NCBI GenBank assembly: GCA_002633005.1
Contig: NMRA01000153.1
Location: forward strand, 560,580-624,579
DNA length: 64,000 nucleotides
Origin: Phoronis australis
Lineage: Eukaryota > Phoronida > Phoronidae
Reading direction: 5' to 3'
The notes under the pieces were generated by a model. It made no database searches. It worked only from the letters and a program-made list of their open reading frames with translations, and was not told where the DNA came from. The position numbers and the translations under genes are program-made. This document shows, in pieces, positions 47,501 through 56,600 of this stretch; position 1 is the first letter of the stretch, and each line of letters starts with the position of its first letter.

Positions 47501-50500
47501 ACTTGCACAATAGCATGGGAAAATATCAAGTGAAATTTCTAAGATTTGTGTCCCTTGGACTTTTCGTACGTCAACAGGCGTGATTTGACGCAGCTTCCTC
47601 AAAATGGCGCCTGGTGAGAGAAACTCGAGCGAACTGCGAGGTTTTCATGGATATGTTCAAGTTATTTGTAGACTAAATTGTATCCAAAGTCAGGGTATGG
47701 GCTAATTAAAACTCCATGTGCACATATGCATGTTTCAATTGATTTCATTTGCTGTATTTTGAAATGAGTAACTTTTTATGGGGATACACTATCGCCCCTG
47801 TATGCCTGCGGCATTCAGGCCTAGACCGCGTCGAGTTCCAATTTCAGTCCGTTCACAGCTTCACACAACATAACAAGTTCACATTTTCGTCGTCCATTCA
47901 CAGTTATTCCACGATCCATCTACCATCCCTTAAATAGTGTTAACGTTTTAAGCGTAAAATTCACCATAAGAACTCCAGTAAGATTTCGCGTGTGAAGCAA
48001 AGACTCGGTGCAAAACAAGAACAATATAGCTGGTTTTGCCCTCCTTCCGGTGACGTCACATTGGCTAACTGGAAACTCGCAAGTGAGCTAATTCAGGGCC
48101 ACCGAGGACGGAGATCTAAGTCCGGTAAATACAAATGAGCTGAGCTCATAGCTCACATCTGTAGCAAAATGAATCACGAAGATTTGCCTTGCGATATGGT
48201 GAAGCGATTACCTCACTTGCTAGATTTCTCCTATCTTAGAGACTAAGATGCAAGATTCTCACAAATAAAGCTAGTGTGATCACGTGCTCCGCTTGCGTGA
48301 TCTTGGGTTTTCGCGAGTGTAGTGCGTCTACGGAACGGGCACCTACGAAGCGTAAATCTCCAGCTAAGGTGCGCGAAGTGCTTAGACAATGGAAACTAAT
48401 TAATGAATCACCTGATAACAACAAATCTCTATCGCATACTCATTGTAACCGTGTGCACTACATTTACGCTGATTACTGAAAACGTACATTATAGTTCAGT
48501 GGGTATTTTGCCTCGCTATATGTTTAGGTGACAAAGACATGAGGCAATTTCACTTGCTGCAGACAGCTTAGCTCGCAGATCTCCGTTGTGACCCTAAGGC
48601 TATAAACTGATTGACATTATCTCAACATAACTGAAAGGATTGAAATAAAAGCAACGCTGTAATCCACTGGGACTGGAAGCTCATTTCATGGTTGGCTGAA
48701 CGAGGCACCCAATAGCTCATTCTCCGTTGACAGAGTGTAAATTATGTATACCGTAAAATCCCCTGACCATTATTTGAGTATACGACCAAGGCCTTATTGT
48801 CCGGATCTCTTAAGGTGGCTATGAACCGGCCTTTTCTAAAACAAAGGTTGACATTTTACACATTGCCATGCACGTTATTTGTTATTTGCACTTAGTTAGT
48901 GGTATTGAGCATACTTTCACTATGTTAGAATGAATCAAACTCATATGCATCAATCTTTAACCGCAGCGACATCACAGGAAAGCAAGTTGGTATTTTTCAC
49001 AATAAATTTTATGGAAATCAGTAAAGTAAATGCTGACATGTGTCATATGGTCACGTAGGCCTACGTTATTTTATGATCTATTGTACCGAGTAAGTACTAT
49101 AACTATGCATACTTCAACTACACGGAGATGAATCACGTAACTTCATGTACAGCTACTGTGCCTCAATATTTGAACACAAACTTCAATTAAGCTACAATGT
49201 AAATTGATTTCACATTAAATTTTGTAAAAACTAGTAAAATAAGGGTTGACAAGTTATACGTTGCCATGCAGGATACTTTAGAAGGTAGGTGTTGTTGAGC
49301 ATACCTGAACTCTGCTGGAGGTAAATCAAGATCATATTATATGTACACCAAAGGTATACAGCCATTGCCATAAAAGTTATTTCATTGCCTATTGAACTTT
49401 CCACCGTTCATTATTTTATGAATTTCTGAGGTGCCAGTTAGCTGATATGTAACGAATACCACAAAATCTAAATAAATAAGCACTTTTTCCGCCAAATGGT
49501 CACGAATTTTTAAATTTTTAAGAAAAATTAGTTATTTCCAAGTTTCCCGCCAAATGATGTGGAAGACATTTGGTCACTTGACAATCAATTGCAATAGCGG
49601 AACACAACACTTCAGAAGACGAAGATGATTTTGAGCGAGAACTGGACAATTATAGTTTTGGAGACAGAAAGGAGAGTGGATACGGGTATCACACTCAAGT
49701 ACTTGAAGAATCAGACAATGAATTCGATTTCCCACTAAGCGGACTTTCGTCCGTATGAACTCGACCTACTTGCACCAGGAATGCTTTGCAGACATTTGTG
49801 AGCCACAACCAATTGAACCAAGGGGTGATCAATATTCACAAAATATACACTTAAAAATCATTGACAAAGGCCACAGTAAACCTGGATCCCTCGTATCCAT
49901 TACCGCCATGATGGAATGAGCACAGTCTAAACACAATGCACAAGCCTACTTGTCGTAGCACTCGATCTGGACGTTTCGAAGCGAATTCCACCCTGTTTGT
50001 TTAATGATTTGATGAGCGTTTGATTTGTTAGTATTGTCCAACATACCATATTTAATTCGAATACAATTGAACATTGTAACAATACTTGGACTCACAGCAA
50101 ACAATTTGCAAGACTTTCTAATGGGCAGATTGCAGATCGATGACCATTCGCCTTACAAGTTAAGTTCCATGCACTGATCTTCCAGCCACAGTTCGCAGAC
50201 GACATTTCAATACCAACCCATTCCTGGATCTGGAGTTGCAATCTACGGCTTATGTAGTATTTGTAAGAAACTCACGCAGGGAAGAAGTGTATATAAGGTT
50301 AGACTGGCACTATGCTTGCAACAATAAGTTTCACACTGAATTTCTTGTACCTGAGAACACACCTTGGTGAAGTTTGCCACAAACAAAGTAGGGCTGTCAC
50401 TTGCAAAGATGGTGTCCTCTTTATTGGTTCCTCGGCTCATAAATTGGTTTGCCTGATCTTGGAACTGACTGTTAGATTTGATTAACGAGATTGGTAATTT

Positions 50501-53500
50501 CTTTCTCAAACAATAAACTCTGCATGTGGTCACATCATGCTAAGAATGGCATGCAGTGACAGAATGTTGTCATTGTTAATGGTGGGTACAGTGAGCAACC
50601 AAGTAGCAAGGACTGCACATTTTTTAATGTGATACGAGTCTGGATCCATGAAACTATCAATTGCAAAGATCAAATATGGCAATCAGTTCGAAGATCAGGC
50701 ATACGTATTCATGAGCCAATGAGCTAGTAAAGAGGACATTGGCTGTGTGGATGTAACAGCTCTAGTTTGCTTGTACAATGGCAACTCTCGCTTTACAGGT
50801 ATCAGAAATTCTGTGTGAAAGCTGAAGCAGTAAACACAATGCCAGTTCATGCCGGTGCACTTCCTCCTACGTTAGCTTCAGTAAAGTACAGTTACCTTGT
50901 ATTGTATCATTACTCAAGACCAAGCAATGGTTAGGTGTTGAAATGTCTCGTTCTGTGGACTGGGGCTGGAAAGTCAAGGCGGGGAACTTTCTGCCAATCG
51001 TGACCGAACTACAACCTGCTCCACAGAAATTCATGGAACTCGTTCGTTGTACTTGCAAGTCTGGCTCCGAGAACATGAGGTGCTCTTATAGGAAACATGG
51101 CGGGACCACCTTTACTGCTTGTTGCAGCTACTATAGTAGTGCATGCGCTAATGCTCCTGATTCTGACTCTGCTGACGGAGATATCTTATATATGCTGGAT
51201 GCTGGAGTGAATGTCCCATTTATTTGTACATTGCGTGAACATTCAGGATATATCGATTGAAGCTTTACAGGACATGTCACTTTTATCATCACAGTATTCG
51301 TCAAGTTTCGAGGCTTGTATCTCAAAAATTATGTCTGATCTATTCCCTCACTTTTCAACAAAAATTATTCATATAAGGAATAATCTAAAACACGTGACTC
51401 TTGACTAAATGTTTCAATACTAGTGTTGACTTGATTTTGCTTTATAAATAATTCACGAGTTTGCAGGTTTTAAGGTTTTACTCATGTTTAAAATTGATAT
51501 TCCGTCGAGCATGGATTGTAGTTAAGAAATCCTCTAATCCGTCTCTTTATGCTGTGAAGTTTTACTAAAGTAAATAAATATCAATTTGATTTTTCATATG
51601 ACATGCGTCGTATGCTTGTATTACCAGTTTGTTAATAAAGCGCACTGTTGCCTTCATTATCTCAAATATTTGCTAAATTGCACCATGTTTATGCACCTGC
51701 ATCACCACCTGCAGCTGAGACCTGCCTCTCGTTCAGTAACGCTAGGACCTCGCTAAAAAGCAAGACTTCGAGGGATTACGTGAAATATTGCCGTGTATTT
51801 TGAATGAGAACACGTGACCTTGGTTAGATTTTAGGTAGGTCCTAGCGTAGGTCCTAGCGTTACTGAACCCACGCATGGTCAGACTCAAAAGCTGTATAGT
51901 AATAGTGAGAGTTAAGCAGCTCACCACCTCTTTTGTTCTTCTATAGTCACTTATGTTAGTACGAAATGGTTCCATCGTTTTAATGGCCAATTCCTTATTC
52001 CTAAAGTGCAGGAAGCATGAGGGACAGACAATATTGGTTCAGGTACTTATATTTCAAGTTCTGAACCGAGCTTGGATATAAAAAGCCACACAATCCTGCT
52101 GCCCAAAAGGGTGAGTGGAAGATGAAACACCAGAACACCAAGTCGGTCGAAGAATTAGAAAATAATGCTTTGGAAGTAAAGCAATTCCGTTGAAAACTGT
52201 CATTTGTAACAAAAACATCAAAACACTCGCAAAATTCTTCAAGCTGGTTGGTAGACTTGCTGAGTATGACCATTGAAATTAAAGCACAGTGTCTGTTGCA
52301 ATGGGCCTATAGAAGGTCTAAGTAACGTGTCGGCCGTTCTGTTTTTCGTACTATATTTCGCAAAATTCCAACACCACTGTCCCGGTATTATAAAATTGCA
52401 CCATGTACATCCATGTAGCTTAGTCAGTGTTTGCTACAACAAATTGATGTATTATATGTACAGAAAATAGATAGATTCTCATTTATATGTTCTCAACAAT
52501 CTAATCTTATATCTTATCTGATCTATCTTCTTAAATTATTGAAGTATCTTTGAGTTATGTTACTGTTAAGAGTGGTAATATCACAGGTAACGTCTGGTGT
52601 ACATACGCTGTTAATATGTTAGAGCAGTTCAGCAACGTTCAGTAGGTACATATTTTATTACTATAGCAATTCAGTTTCGTTTACTCCTCATATGAGCACA
52701 AATCACCATGACTAGATGTCAAAAACAAAAATGATTGGCTATGTGACAGGACGGACGGTCGGACATGAGCGGTTTATGAAGCATCTCCGAGGGAAAATCT
52801 GAAGCTACGAATAAACCAGATGTGTTACGAACGACGAAGTCAACACCGAAACACACAGGAGCTGACGGATGCATATGGTATCAGGTCACTTTGGTTCTTG
52901 CATTAGAGTTGTGCCTGAAATAATTGTTCGTCTCATTTGGTAAATCTGGAGTAAAAAGAGGCAAATACTAATGCAGCCCTACCCTTGACTTCTGACAGTT
53001 TCACACAATGCTTTTTGATTATAATCTGTTCGTAGAAGTATGTGAAATATGTCATAAACAGTAAGGGCAAAAAGCACCATATTTTTAATTGTCACACATC
53101 GTGCATTTACTAGTACCGTCATGCAGACCAAACACAATTCACCCGCAGAACGTGTTTCCTAAAAGAAACAAAATATTACTCAACAATTTCCACCTGTTTC
53201 ATACGTTAGGGGTCACTTTAGAGAAACATGCCTGCAGATCAATTGACTCCCAGGGACTCAAGTCTGTGCGTCAATACGTAGGACGCGTTAATTTCTTCTT
53301 GCTCTCGAATCCATTTTTATCGGTGCAACCATCTGGTTTATATAAATTTAATTACAAGTTTCCAAAACAAATTTTCTTGTAGATCCTTGTGGCAGTAAGG
53401 CAGGGCCTGTATTATTTGCGGGGCCCTATGGTCTAGTTGAGTTAACTTAATGGATGATCCGCCACTGGTTCAGAGTAAAAGTTCTACACACATTGCTATG

Positions 53501-54682
53501 CTGATGTCTTAACTCGAGCACACAACAAAATCGCGTTCACTCACCCAGAGGTCAAGAGAATTTTACAAGTATACGTTCTCACGCAAGTATTTACAAGTAT
53601 ACGTTCTCACGCAAGTATTTACAAGTATACGTTCTCACGCAAGTATTTACAAGTATACGTTCTCACGCAAGTATTTACAAGTATACGTTCTCACGCAAGT
53701 ATTTACAAGTATACGTTCTCACGCAAGTATTTACAAGTATACGTTCTCACGCAAGTATTTACAAGTATACGTTCTCACGCAAGTATTTACAAGTATGCGT
53801 TCTCACGCAAGTACATAGAACCAAAATAAATGAATGCCCTTCGACTGCACTTTTGCCATATCTCGCGCTTTCAAGTCGACTTTTGTTCTCCTGAGCGTTT
53901 GCATTATGAACGTGAAATGTGATCTTTGTGAAAAATTACTATTTTTAGATTCTGTTCCGTGATAACAAAAAATTTAAAGCCCGTACATATGCAGCACCTA
54001 TATACACATTCAGTGGTCATGTCCAAGGGACACTTGCTTATGTTTATGGTGAAGGGTGCAGCAAAAGGAGTCGTGGACTTTAAGGATAAAAAGACTCTTT
54101 TGTAGCCGATAAGTTCATGAAAAGTCACCCTTTCATAGTGCTTTAGTTCAGAACATCTTTTGTAGGAGTTAATTTCATAAAAATAAACCCCCATTGGAGG
54201 GATTTTTAGTCTTATAACTATCTTTTTAACCCATTAAGCCTAAACGGCACATTAAGAGATGCCATATTGTCAAAAATGAGTATGTCTCCAGAAACCAAAA
54301 CATTACAAATATAAATAATATTGAAAACGTTATGCAGATTTTGGAGTAGGAAACAGGTACCTCTTGTAGTATCGAATTAATTCGGGAAAGGCACGCTATC
54401 GTAGGTAATTTTTTAGGAAAATGCAATCTTTTGACAGGAAATTGGTCGTGAAAAATTCAGCCATCTGATTGACATGCATAGTCAGCTTCTATGGCAGTGA
54501 ATGGATAAGTTCACCTACTAAGTCAATAATCTGGTTCAGTGCAAGTCCCATCTTCACTACCACCGGGTCTCCGGGGTTAATCACTGGACGGACTTGTGGA
54601 TGAATCCGTGCTGTTATGTTTTCTAGAAGTCTTTGCTCTCCTGTAATTGTAGCATTCAGTGAATCAACCACGTTCTTCAAAC
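26155..54682 (-). CDS. Nicotinic acetylcholine receptor, alpha-type subunit (gene span)
   Basis: Seven minus-strand exons join in phase (5' to 3'): 54682-54519, 42324-42280, 37998-37889, 36995-36726, 28566-28301, 27590-27397, 26514-26155, giving about 468 residues; only the signal-peptide exon is missing. The 45- and 110-bp exons match the classic sizes of nicotinic receptor exons 3 and 4. The protein has the 13-residue Cys-loop, the vicinal Cys pair of an alpha subunit (YYACCTEPY), M1-M4, and an M2 beginning GEK with Leu 9', Val 13' and Glu 20', as in alpha7, implying a cation channel. Loop A Tyr, loop B Trp and both loop C Tyr are kept, but the loop D Trp is Phe. No stop or frameshift was seen. 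The gene acts as a pentamer in the plasma membrane; homomer or heteromer cannot be told. Confidence 0.93.
26620..27090. repeat. Diverged copy of the CTCF-motif repeat
   Basis: Follows the same text order as the 12.3-13.2 kb array: TTTTATGAAATTTGG, GGTTCGACAT.TTTTGCGCCATCTAGTGGC (26718), TATGGCGCCTACTAGTGGC (26905) and CCTCCTAGTGGCAAT (26943), all in the same orientation. About one unit, lying in the last intron of the receptor gene and its last exon's 5' side. Confidence 0.7.
27397..27590 (-). CDS. nAChR exon with M3
   Basis: Encodes [20 protein letters not shown] then [20 protein letters not shown]; the VPDW after M3 is a family signature. Acceptor TCTAAG, donor GTAAGT; ends in phase 0 after TSGK. 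Confidence 0.92.
27770..27990. repeat. ~130-bp tandem duplication with GATCACGCAAGTC words
   Basis: Two units each contain GCGAAAAC, AAGATCACGCAAGTCT, TACAAGCAA and a TCGAGATTCT end. An inverted relative lies at 48170-48340. Confidence 0.6.
28101..28180. mobile_element. 80-bp MITE, TAGGA target duplication
   Basis: CATGGGCGGCG at the left, CGCCGCCCATG at the right, flanked by TAGGA at 28096-28100 and 28181-28185. Very short, non-coding, within a receptor intron 120 bases from the M1-M2 exon. The ends resemble the MITE at 42379-42534, which also has a 5-bp duplication (TATGA); hAT-like origin is likely. Confidence 0.65.
28301..28566 (-). CDS. nAChR exon with loop C, M1 and M2
   Basis: Encodes [19 protein letters not shown], then [19 protein letters not shown] and [19 protein letters not shown]2 [20 protein letters not shown], and [13 protein letters not shown]. 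Acceptor TTTTTCAG, donor GTAAGT. The vicinal cysteines and both flanking tyrosines are intact. Confidence 0.95.
29765..29920. mobile_element. hAT MITE with perfect 8-bp target duplication
   Basis: CAGTGCTGTAGTGG at one end and CCACTACAGCACTG at the other (14-bp perfect inverted repeats, longer if imperfect matches count), flanked by GCCTGGTG at 29757-29764 and 29921-29928. The 8-bp duplication identifies hAT. It shares both ends and GTAGGCGC with the larger hAT remnant at 20.7-21.1 kb. Confidence 0.88.
30087..30621. repeat. Near-identical duplication, copy 1
   Basis: About 535 bp repeat at 31254-31788, offset exactly 1167 bases with only a handful of differences (for example GATTCGAACT against GATTCCAACT). 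Copy 1 ends at an N (30622), after which the 30 bases that precede copy 1 (TCAAAGAAATTGGTCAAAAA...) are repeated. Interpreted as an assembly join of two alleles. Confidence 0.85.
30656..31253. mobile_element. ~598-bp insertion, class unresolved
   Basis: Lies between the repeated 30-base leader and the second copy of the duplicated block, in a place where the other copy has no sequence. It starts TGATTGTAAAC and ends TTCGATCA (TG...CA), contains TATATAAA near 30858, and its 5' half resembles 53110-53390, so it is a member of a dispersed family. A solo LTR is possible; no target duplication beyond 2-3 bases could be shown. Confidence 0.45.
31254..31788. repeat. Near-identical duplication, copy 2
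   Basis: Copy 2 continues directly into unique sequence (GTCCTGCTTTTTG), whereas copy 1 stops at an N; this asymmetry is expected if copy 1 is the redundant haplotype. Confidence 0.85.
31960..32430 (+). pseudogene. hAT-type transposase scrap (THAP0/P52rIPK-like)
   Basis: In two frames: a stretch with [15 protein letters not shown], and then [36 protein letters not shown] and [15 protein letters not shown]. The last block matches the 'A..+ID.L...R...d..f..iy..A......v....PR....Q.HR.N' spacer-helix region of hAT-derived THAP0-like proteins. Frame changes separate the blocks; an N lies 40 bases upstream. Inactive. Confidence 0.4.
32431..36725. other. Receptor intron, no gene recognised
   Basis: Mostly AT-rich intron between the M1-M2 exon and the Cys-loop exon. 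It includes a lone hAT-like end (TAGATCCGCCACTG near 33291-33305) and CGCGAGATTTTGCG words at 34.3 and 35.4 kb that recur near 39.6 kb. Open frames such as 35373-35735 lack family similarity. Confidence 0.4.
36726..36995 (-). CDS. nAChR exon with Cys-loop and loop B
   Basis: Encodes [31 protein letters not shown], the Cys-loop [30 protein letters not shown] and [13 protein letters not shown]. In vertebrate alpha7 this region is split over two exons; here it is one exon of 270 bp. Contains an NRS glycosylation sequon. Confidence 0.95.
37310..37453. mobile_element. MITE with CACTGGCGGATCT end
   Basis: Left end CACTGGCGGATCTAGGAT, right end CCCCCTTAAATCCGTC (inverted), about 145 bp. Member of the CAGTGGCGGAT family also seen at 42379-42534 and as lone ends at 33.3 and 53.46 kb. 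Target duplication not clear. Confidence 0.5.
37889..37998 (-). CDS. nAChR exon, 110 bp, loop A
   Basis: Encodes [20 protein letters not shown] then [16 protein letters not shown], with the conserved WVPDIVIYN (loop A Tyr kept). Exactly 110 bp as in vertebrate exon 4; acceptor TTACAG, donor GTGAGT. Confidence 0.95.
38001..40180. other. Receptor intron, no gene recognised
   Basis: Contains a GC-rich patch at 38310-38480 and a TCGCGAAAC / TTTAACGCAAGAAAC stretch near 39.57-39.63 kb shared with 34.3 kb. No exon found. Confidence 0.35.
40181..40435. repeat. 85-bp tandem repeat, three copies
   Basis: AATAATAC(G/A)ATGACGTAAATTA begins copies at 40181, 40266 and 40351, exactly 85 bases apart, over 95% alike. 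Each carries TGACGTAA, an ATF/CREB-like half-palindrome. Lies in a receptor intron. Confidence 0.88.
41409..41647. mobile_element. MITE with GGGACCGTT ends, CAG target duplication
   Basis: Same family as 24309-24543 but inverted. Left GGGACCGTTTCAAGATACTG, right (reverse complement) GGGTCCCTTCCAAGAAAATT; CAG flanks both ends. About 239 bp, non-coding. Confidence 0.7.
42280..42324 (-). CDS. nAChR exon, 45 bp, loop D
   Basis: Encodes [15 protein letters not shown], phase 0 at both ends, acceptor TTTTTCCAG, donor GTGAGT. Length and phase are those of exon 3 throughout the family. Where alpha7 has NIW the sequence has MTF, so the loop D aromatic is Phe, not Trp. Confidence 0.92.
42379..42534. 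mobile_element. hAT-like MITE, TATGA duplication
   Basis: CAGTGGCGGATTTAAGGG at the left, GGATCCGCCCATG at the right; TATGA precedes 42379 and follows 42534. About 156 bp, sitting 55 bases upstream (5') of the 45-bp receptor exon. Confidence 0.65.
42860..43060 (-). pseudogene. Tc1/mariner-type transposase N-terminus, fragment
   Basis: Minus strand [20 protein letters not shown] then [16 protein letters not shown]. The pattern '+ EKGW.G+..+.EFP.KGW....+NRLL.K' is the DNA-binding helix-turn-helix of Tc1/mariner-like elements in invertebrates. The DDE domain was not found. Confidence 0.45.
44020..44715. repeat. Dispersed ~700-bp repeat, copy 1 (inverted partner 55905-56600)
   Basis: Reverse complement of 55905-56600 with many indels but long shared words such as TTTGATCCTGA, ACGACGTGTACATATAATAG, AAGTGGACC and CCGTCCGTGAC-like ends. 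The copy lies in the longest receptor intron, the partner upstream of exon 2. Class unknown; no ORF of note. Confidence 0.7.
45896..46633. mobile_element. TIR element with AGAGGTTTCGCAAAGCGA ends
   Basis: AGAGGTTTCGCAAAGCGACG at the left and its inverted form CGCTTTGCGAAACTTCT at the right bracket about 740 bp without a transposase. The right arm is a tandem duplication of about 87 bp (AACGTGAATCGGCA...TTCACGTTCA twice, 46480-46633). No clear target duplication. Confidence 0.6.
47092..47180 (+). pseudogene. THAP N-terminal fragment
   Basis: [10 protein letters not shown], a stop (TGA) where a Cys codon is expected, then [12 protein letters not shown]. This is the 'KHCCYG.C..DSR' opening of THAP fingers of transposon-type proteins. 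Interrupted and without the rest of the finger. Confidence 0.45.
47175..47815. repeat. Dispersed repeat copy B (partner at 2605-3215)
   Basis: See the partner copy. Here it is more CpG-rich (GGGCGGTAGGCGAAATCCG, CGCGCGCGATAATC), suggesting copy A has lost CpGs by deamination or that copy B is younger. Confidence 0.7.
48170..48340. repeat. Inverted relative of the 27.77-27.99 kb repeat
   Basis: Contains CTAGTGTGATCACGTG, CGTGATCTTGGGTTTTCGCGAG and GCGTCTACGGAAC, which also occur at 27.8-28.0 kb in mixed orientation. Confidence 0.5.
48341..50779. other. Receptor intron; weak transposon traces
   Basis: Mostly AT-rich. Around 49610-49760 the plus strand reads [14 protein letters not shown] with [17 protein letters not shown], acidic like the start of many transposon proteins, but nothing diagnostic. 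Confidence 0.35.
50780..51190 (+). pseudogene. Transposon-associated Cys-rich ORF, degenerate
   Basis: Pieces in order: [20 protein letters not shown] then [14 protein letters not shown], a frame change, then [20 protein letters not shown] and [40 protein letters not shown] and ACANA. The sequence 'LPPT.AA.KYH..R.Y.Q...W.G', 'WGW....G...P..T.L.PAP..LL..I.C.CK..C...RC.C+K.GL.C...C..C.G..C.N' is a block common in multicopy invertebrate ORFs of unknown function, presumably transposon-borne. Several Cys are replaced (Ser, Tyr) and the frame is broken. Confidence 0.5.
51731..51868. mobile_element. 138-bp MITE, copy 1
   Basis: Perfect GTTCAGTAACGCTAGGACCT at the left and its inverted form at the right; GGTCCTAGCGTA is duplicated next to the right end. 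Same length as copy 2 (61958-62095). Non-coding. Target duplication unclear. Confidence 0.85.
51869..53109. other. Receptor intron, nothing recognised
   Basis: AT-rich; open frames of 60-97 codons on both strands lack family signatures. Confidence 0.35.
53110..53390. repeat. Relative of the 30656-31253 insertion
   Basis: Shares CGCAGAACGTGTTTCCTAA / CGCAAAACGTGTCTCTAAG, then GTTTCA, and TATATAAA followed by TTACAAGT with the 5' half of that insertion, in the same orientation. A lone CAGTGGCGGATC-type end follows at about 53456-53470. Confidence 0.5.
53562..53813. repeat. 28-bp minisatellite, nine copies
   Basis: Nine head-to-tail 28-bp units (TTTACAAGTATACGTTCTCA plus CGCAAGTA). Eight are identical; the ninth differs by one base (ATACG to ATGCG). 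Such uniformity implies recent expansion or active homogenisation. It sits about 700 bases downstream of receptor exon 2 in its intron. Confidence 0.95.
54519..54682 (-). CDS. nAChR exon 2, N-terminal helix and first strand
   Basis: Encodes [40 protein letters not shown] and [14 protein letters not shown], aligning with the 'L...L...Y....RPV.....P..V..G..L.QIID' start of mature subunits. Two sequons (NAT, NIT). Acceptor TTTTTACAG, donor GTAGGT; enters in phase 1, as expected after a signal-peptide exon. Confidence 0.9.
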
Positions 54683-55904
54683 CTGTAAAAAGTGCAAACA
54701 ATTTTGAGAATGATTCAGGAATTTTATTGAAGCTGCAAAAATAATGAAATCTGAAATCATAAAAATACTCAATCGCAGTAAGGAAGACAATTTCGGGTGG
54801 GAGATGCGCCTTCGCAAATATCTCATCAGGAAATTTTAGATTTTCCGTAACATCGGGTACCATTTGTCACAGCGCCATCGAGTTTTGCGAGAAAAGCCAC
54901 TGAAGTGAGTGGTCGACGAGGTTGTATTGAATTCATAAGCAAAGATTTTTCGCCTGAAGAAGAACGGAAAGCTTGACGTCTGTTGGGGTAGTGCCTAGGA
55001 GATTACGTCATCTTGGTTCTAACTCTTGCCAGTTAGTCTGTGCGATATTACATTGGATCAAAAGTTGTAATTGGGAAACATTGCTTTATTTGATATTCCT
55101 AACGCTCCTAGCTAGAGATCGTGTTTGATCTAGTATTAACCAGGCATTACCTATACCCCGCTAATTAGCAAAGCTTTTAAGCTTTTGATATTTTTACTAT
55201 CGGTAAAATTGAGCCTTGCTTCTAAAAGGATTGACAATCTCCGATTCACATTAGAGTGTATTCTTCTTCTCTCATGTACTATATGCCGTTTATACTGAGC
55301 TCTATAGCGACCCACCAACTGACCCAAGTCAAGAAAGGTTGTCTATCAGATATGCTCCAGTGACGAACTGAACACAATATTTAATATTGAAATGTAAGCA
55401 TAGTTTTTAAAAAGCCGAGAAACTTGCTGACAGTCAAAGAATATTCCTTTTGGCAAAAAATCGGGTCATTGTAAAAAAAGTCACCTATGCCAGATGTCTC
55501 AGTCCTCCCTCATTTTACTAAAGTGTCTTAAGCCTCCTCTTCCCCAAGCCGGCTGTGAGCCAGTAATAGTGAGCAGGTTATGGGAATATACATCCTGACT
55601 AGATCTGGGAGTACCTTCACCGTTCAAGTTTAATTTATATCCGGGCTCGTTTTCTTGTTTTAGTCATTGCGTAAAAAAGATAATTGAGTCCACTTGTAAA
55701 TTACTAGGTGACATATTTGTCTCCAGTTTTACTCCACTGGATACAGAGAAACGTGTTGCTCAGAGTGCGAGAAATCTTTACGTTAGGATCATTTTTGCCA
55801 CAAAGCTTGTATCCACAACTCAAGAAGGTTCATGTGGTAAGAAAAATATAAAGATAATGCAGTGCCCATTTAACTTATCACAACAAATAGTTTCATTCAA
55901 ACCT
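54683..55904. other. Receptor intron 1 or 5' flank, nothing recognised
   Basis: No signal-peptide exon with a phase-1 donor could be supported on the minus strand here or further right in the window. Confidence 0.35.
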
Positions 55905-56600
55905 CGATCTAGTCACGGACGGAATCAGCATATGACATGGGTCAAGCTGGTGCATTATGGTCCACTTTAAAATAGGTCAACAGTTCATTCGACATACCGC
56001 GAGCTGGGAGGCTCGGCTGATATGAAAACAAAGTAGGAAATGGTTACAGAAATCGGATCGGTGATTAAAGCACGCCGTGAGCATGAGATCGAAACAGCGA
56101 AATGCCAAATTACCCTAATTAAGAAATTTGGGTGAGGATTTGTTTTTTTTTCACAACTTCATGTGTTCGTGAACACAAAGTCACCGACAGACTAGGCATG
56201 AGGAGACTCATAGCATTCGTTTTCAACGGCCGTATGCATGCAGACATACAACTCCCTCAGGATCAAAACTACGTTTTGTTTTCGTATTCTCCCCAACATT
56301 TTTCTATTATATGTACACGTCGTTGACGCAATATTATGGCGACTCGGTGAATGAAAGGACTGAGGGTACATAGGCCTACGGAGCTGCTCTGTGCCTGCAA
56401 AAGCGGGAGATTTGATTCGAGTGACAAGTAACCCTTGACCTCGGATAAGTAGTAAACAAATTTCAACGCGTTTGTGCGGTTCCAAGGTGGTTCTTTTTTC
56501 TTGCTACACGGTATATAATTCGTATTTGAAGTTCCCCAAGAATGAAGATAAGGTATTTTACGAGACATATATGAAATATTTAAAAATGGTCAATTTTTGT
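55905..56600. repeat. Dispersed ~700-bp repeat, copy 2 (inverted)
   Basis: Inverted copy of 44020-44715; matches continue to the TTCACAAAAATTG / CACAATTCACAAGAATTGGC end. Confidence 0.7.

Larger units (their letters stand above)
46981..48060. mobile_element. 1080-bp TIR element with CRE/ETS-like ends and THAP fragment
   Basis: TGTGACGTCACCGGAAGTGG at the left and, inverted, TGTGACGTCACCGGAAGGAG at the right; the match runs about 27 bp. The terminal repeat itself contains a perfect CRE (TGACGTCA) joined to an ETS core (CCGGAAG), a layout usual for CpG promoters. A THAP N-terminus follows on the plus strand. The centre is the dispersed repeat shared with 2605-3215. No target duplication was seen. 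Confidence 0.65.

Noticed and set aside
53562-53813. CRISPR-like regular repeat
   Set aside because: No spacers: the 28-bp units are contiguous, and the DNA is animal.
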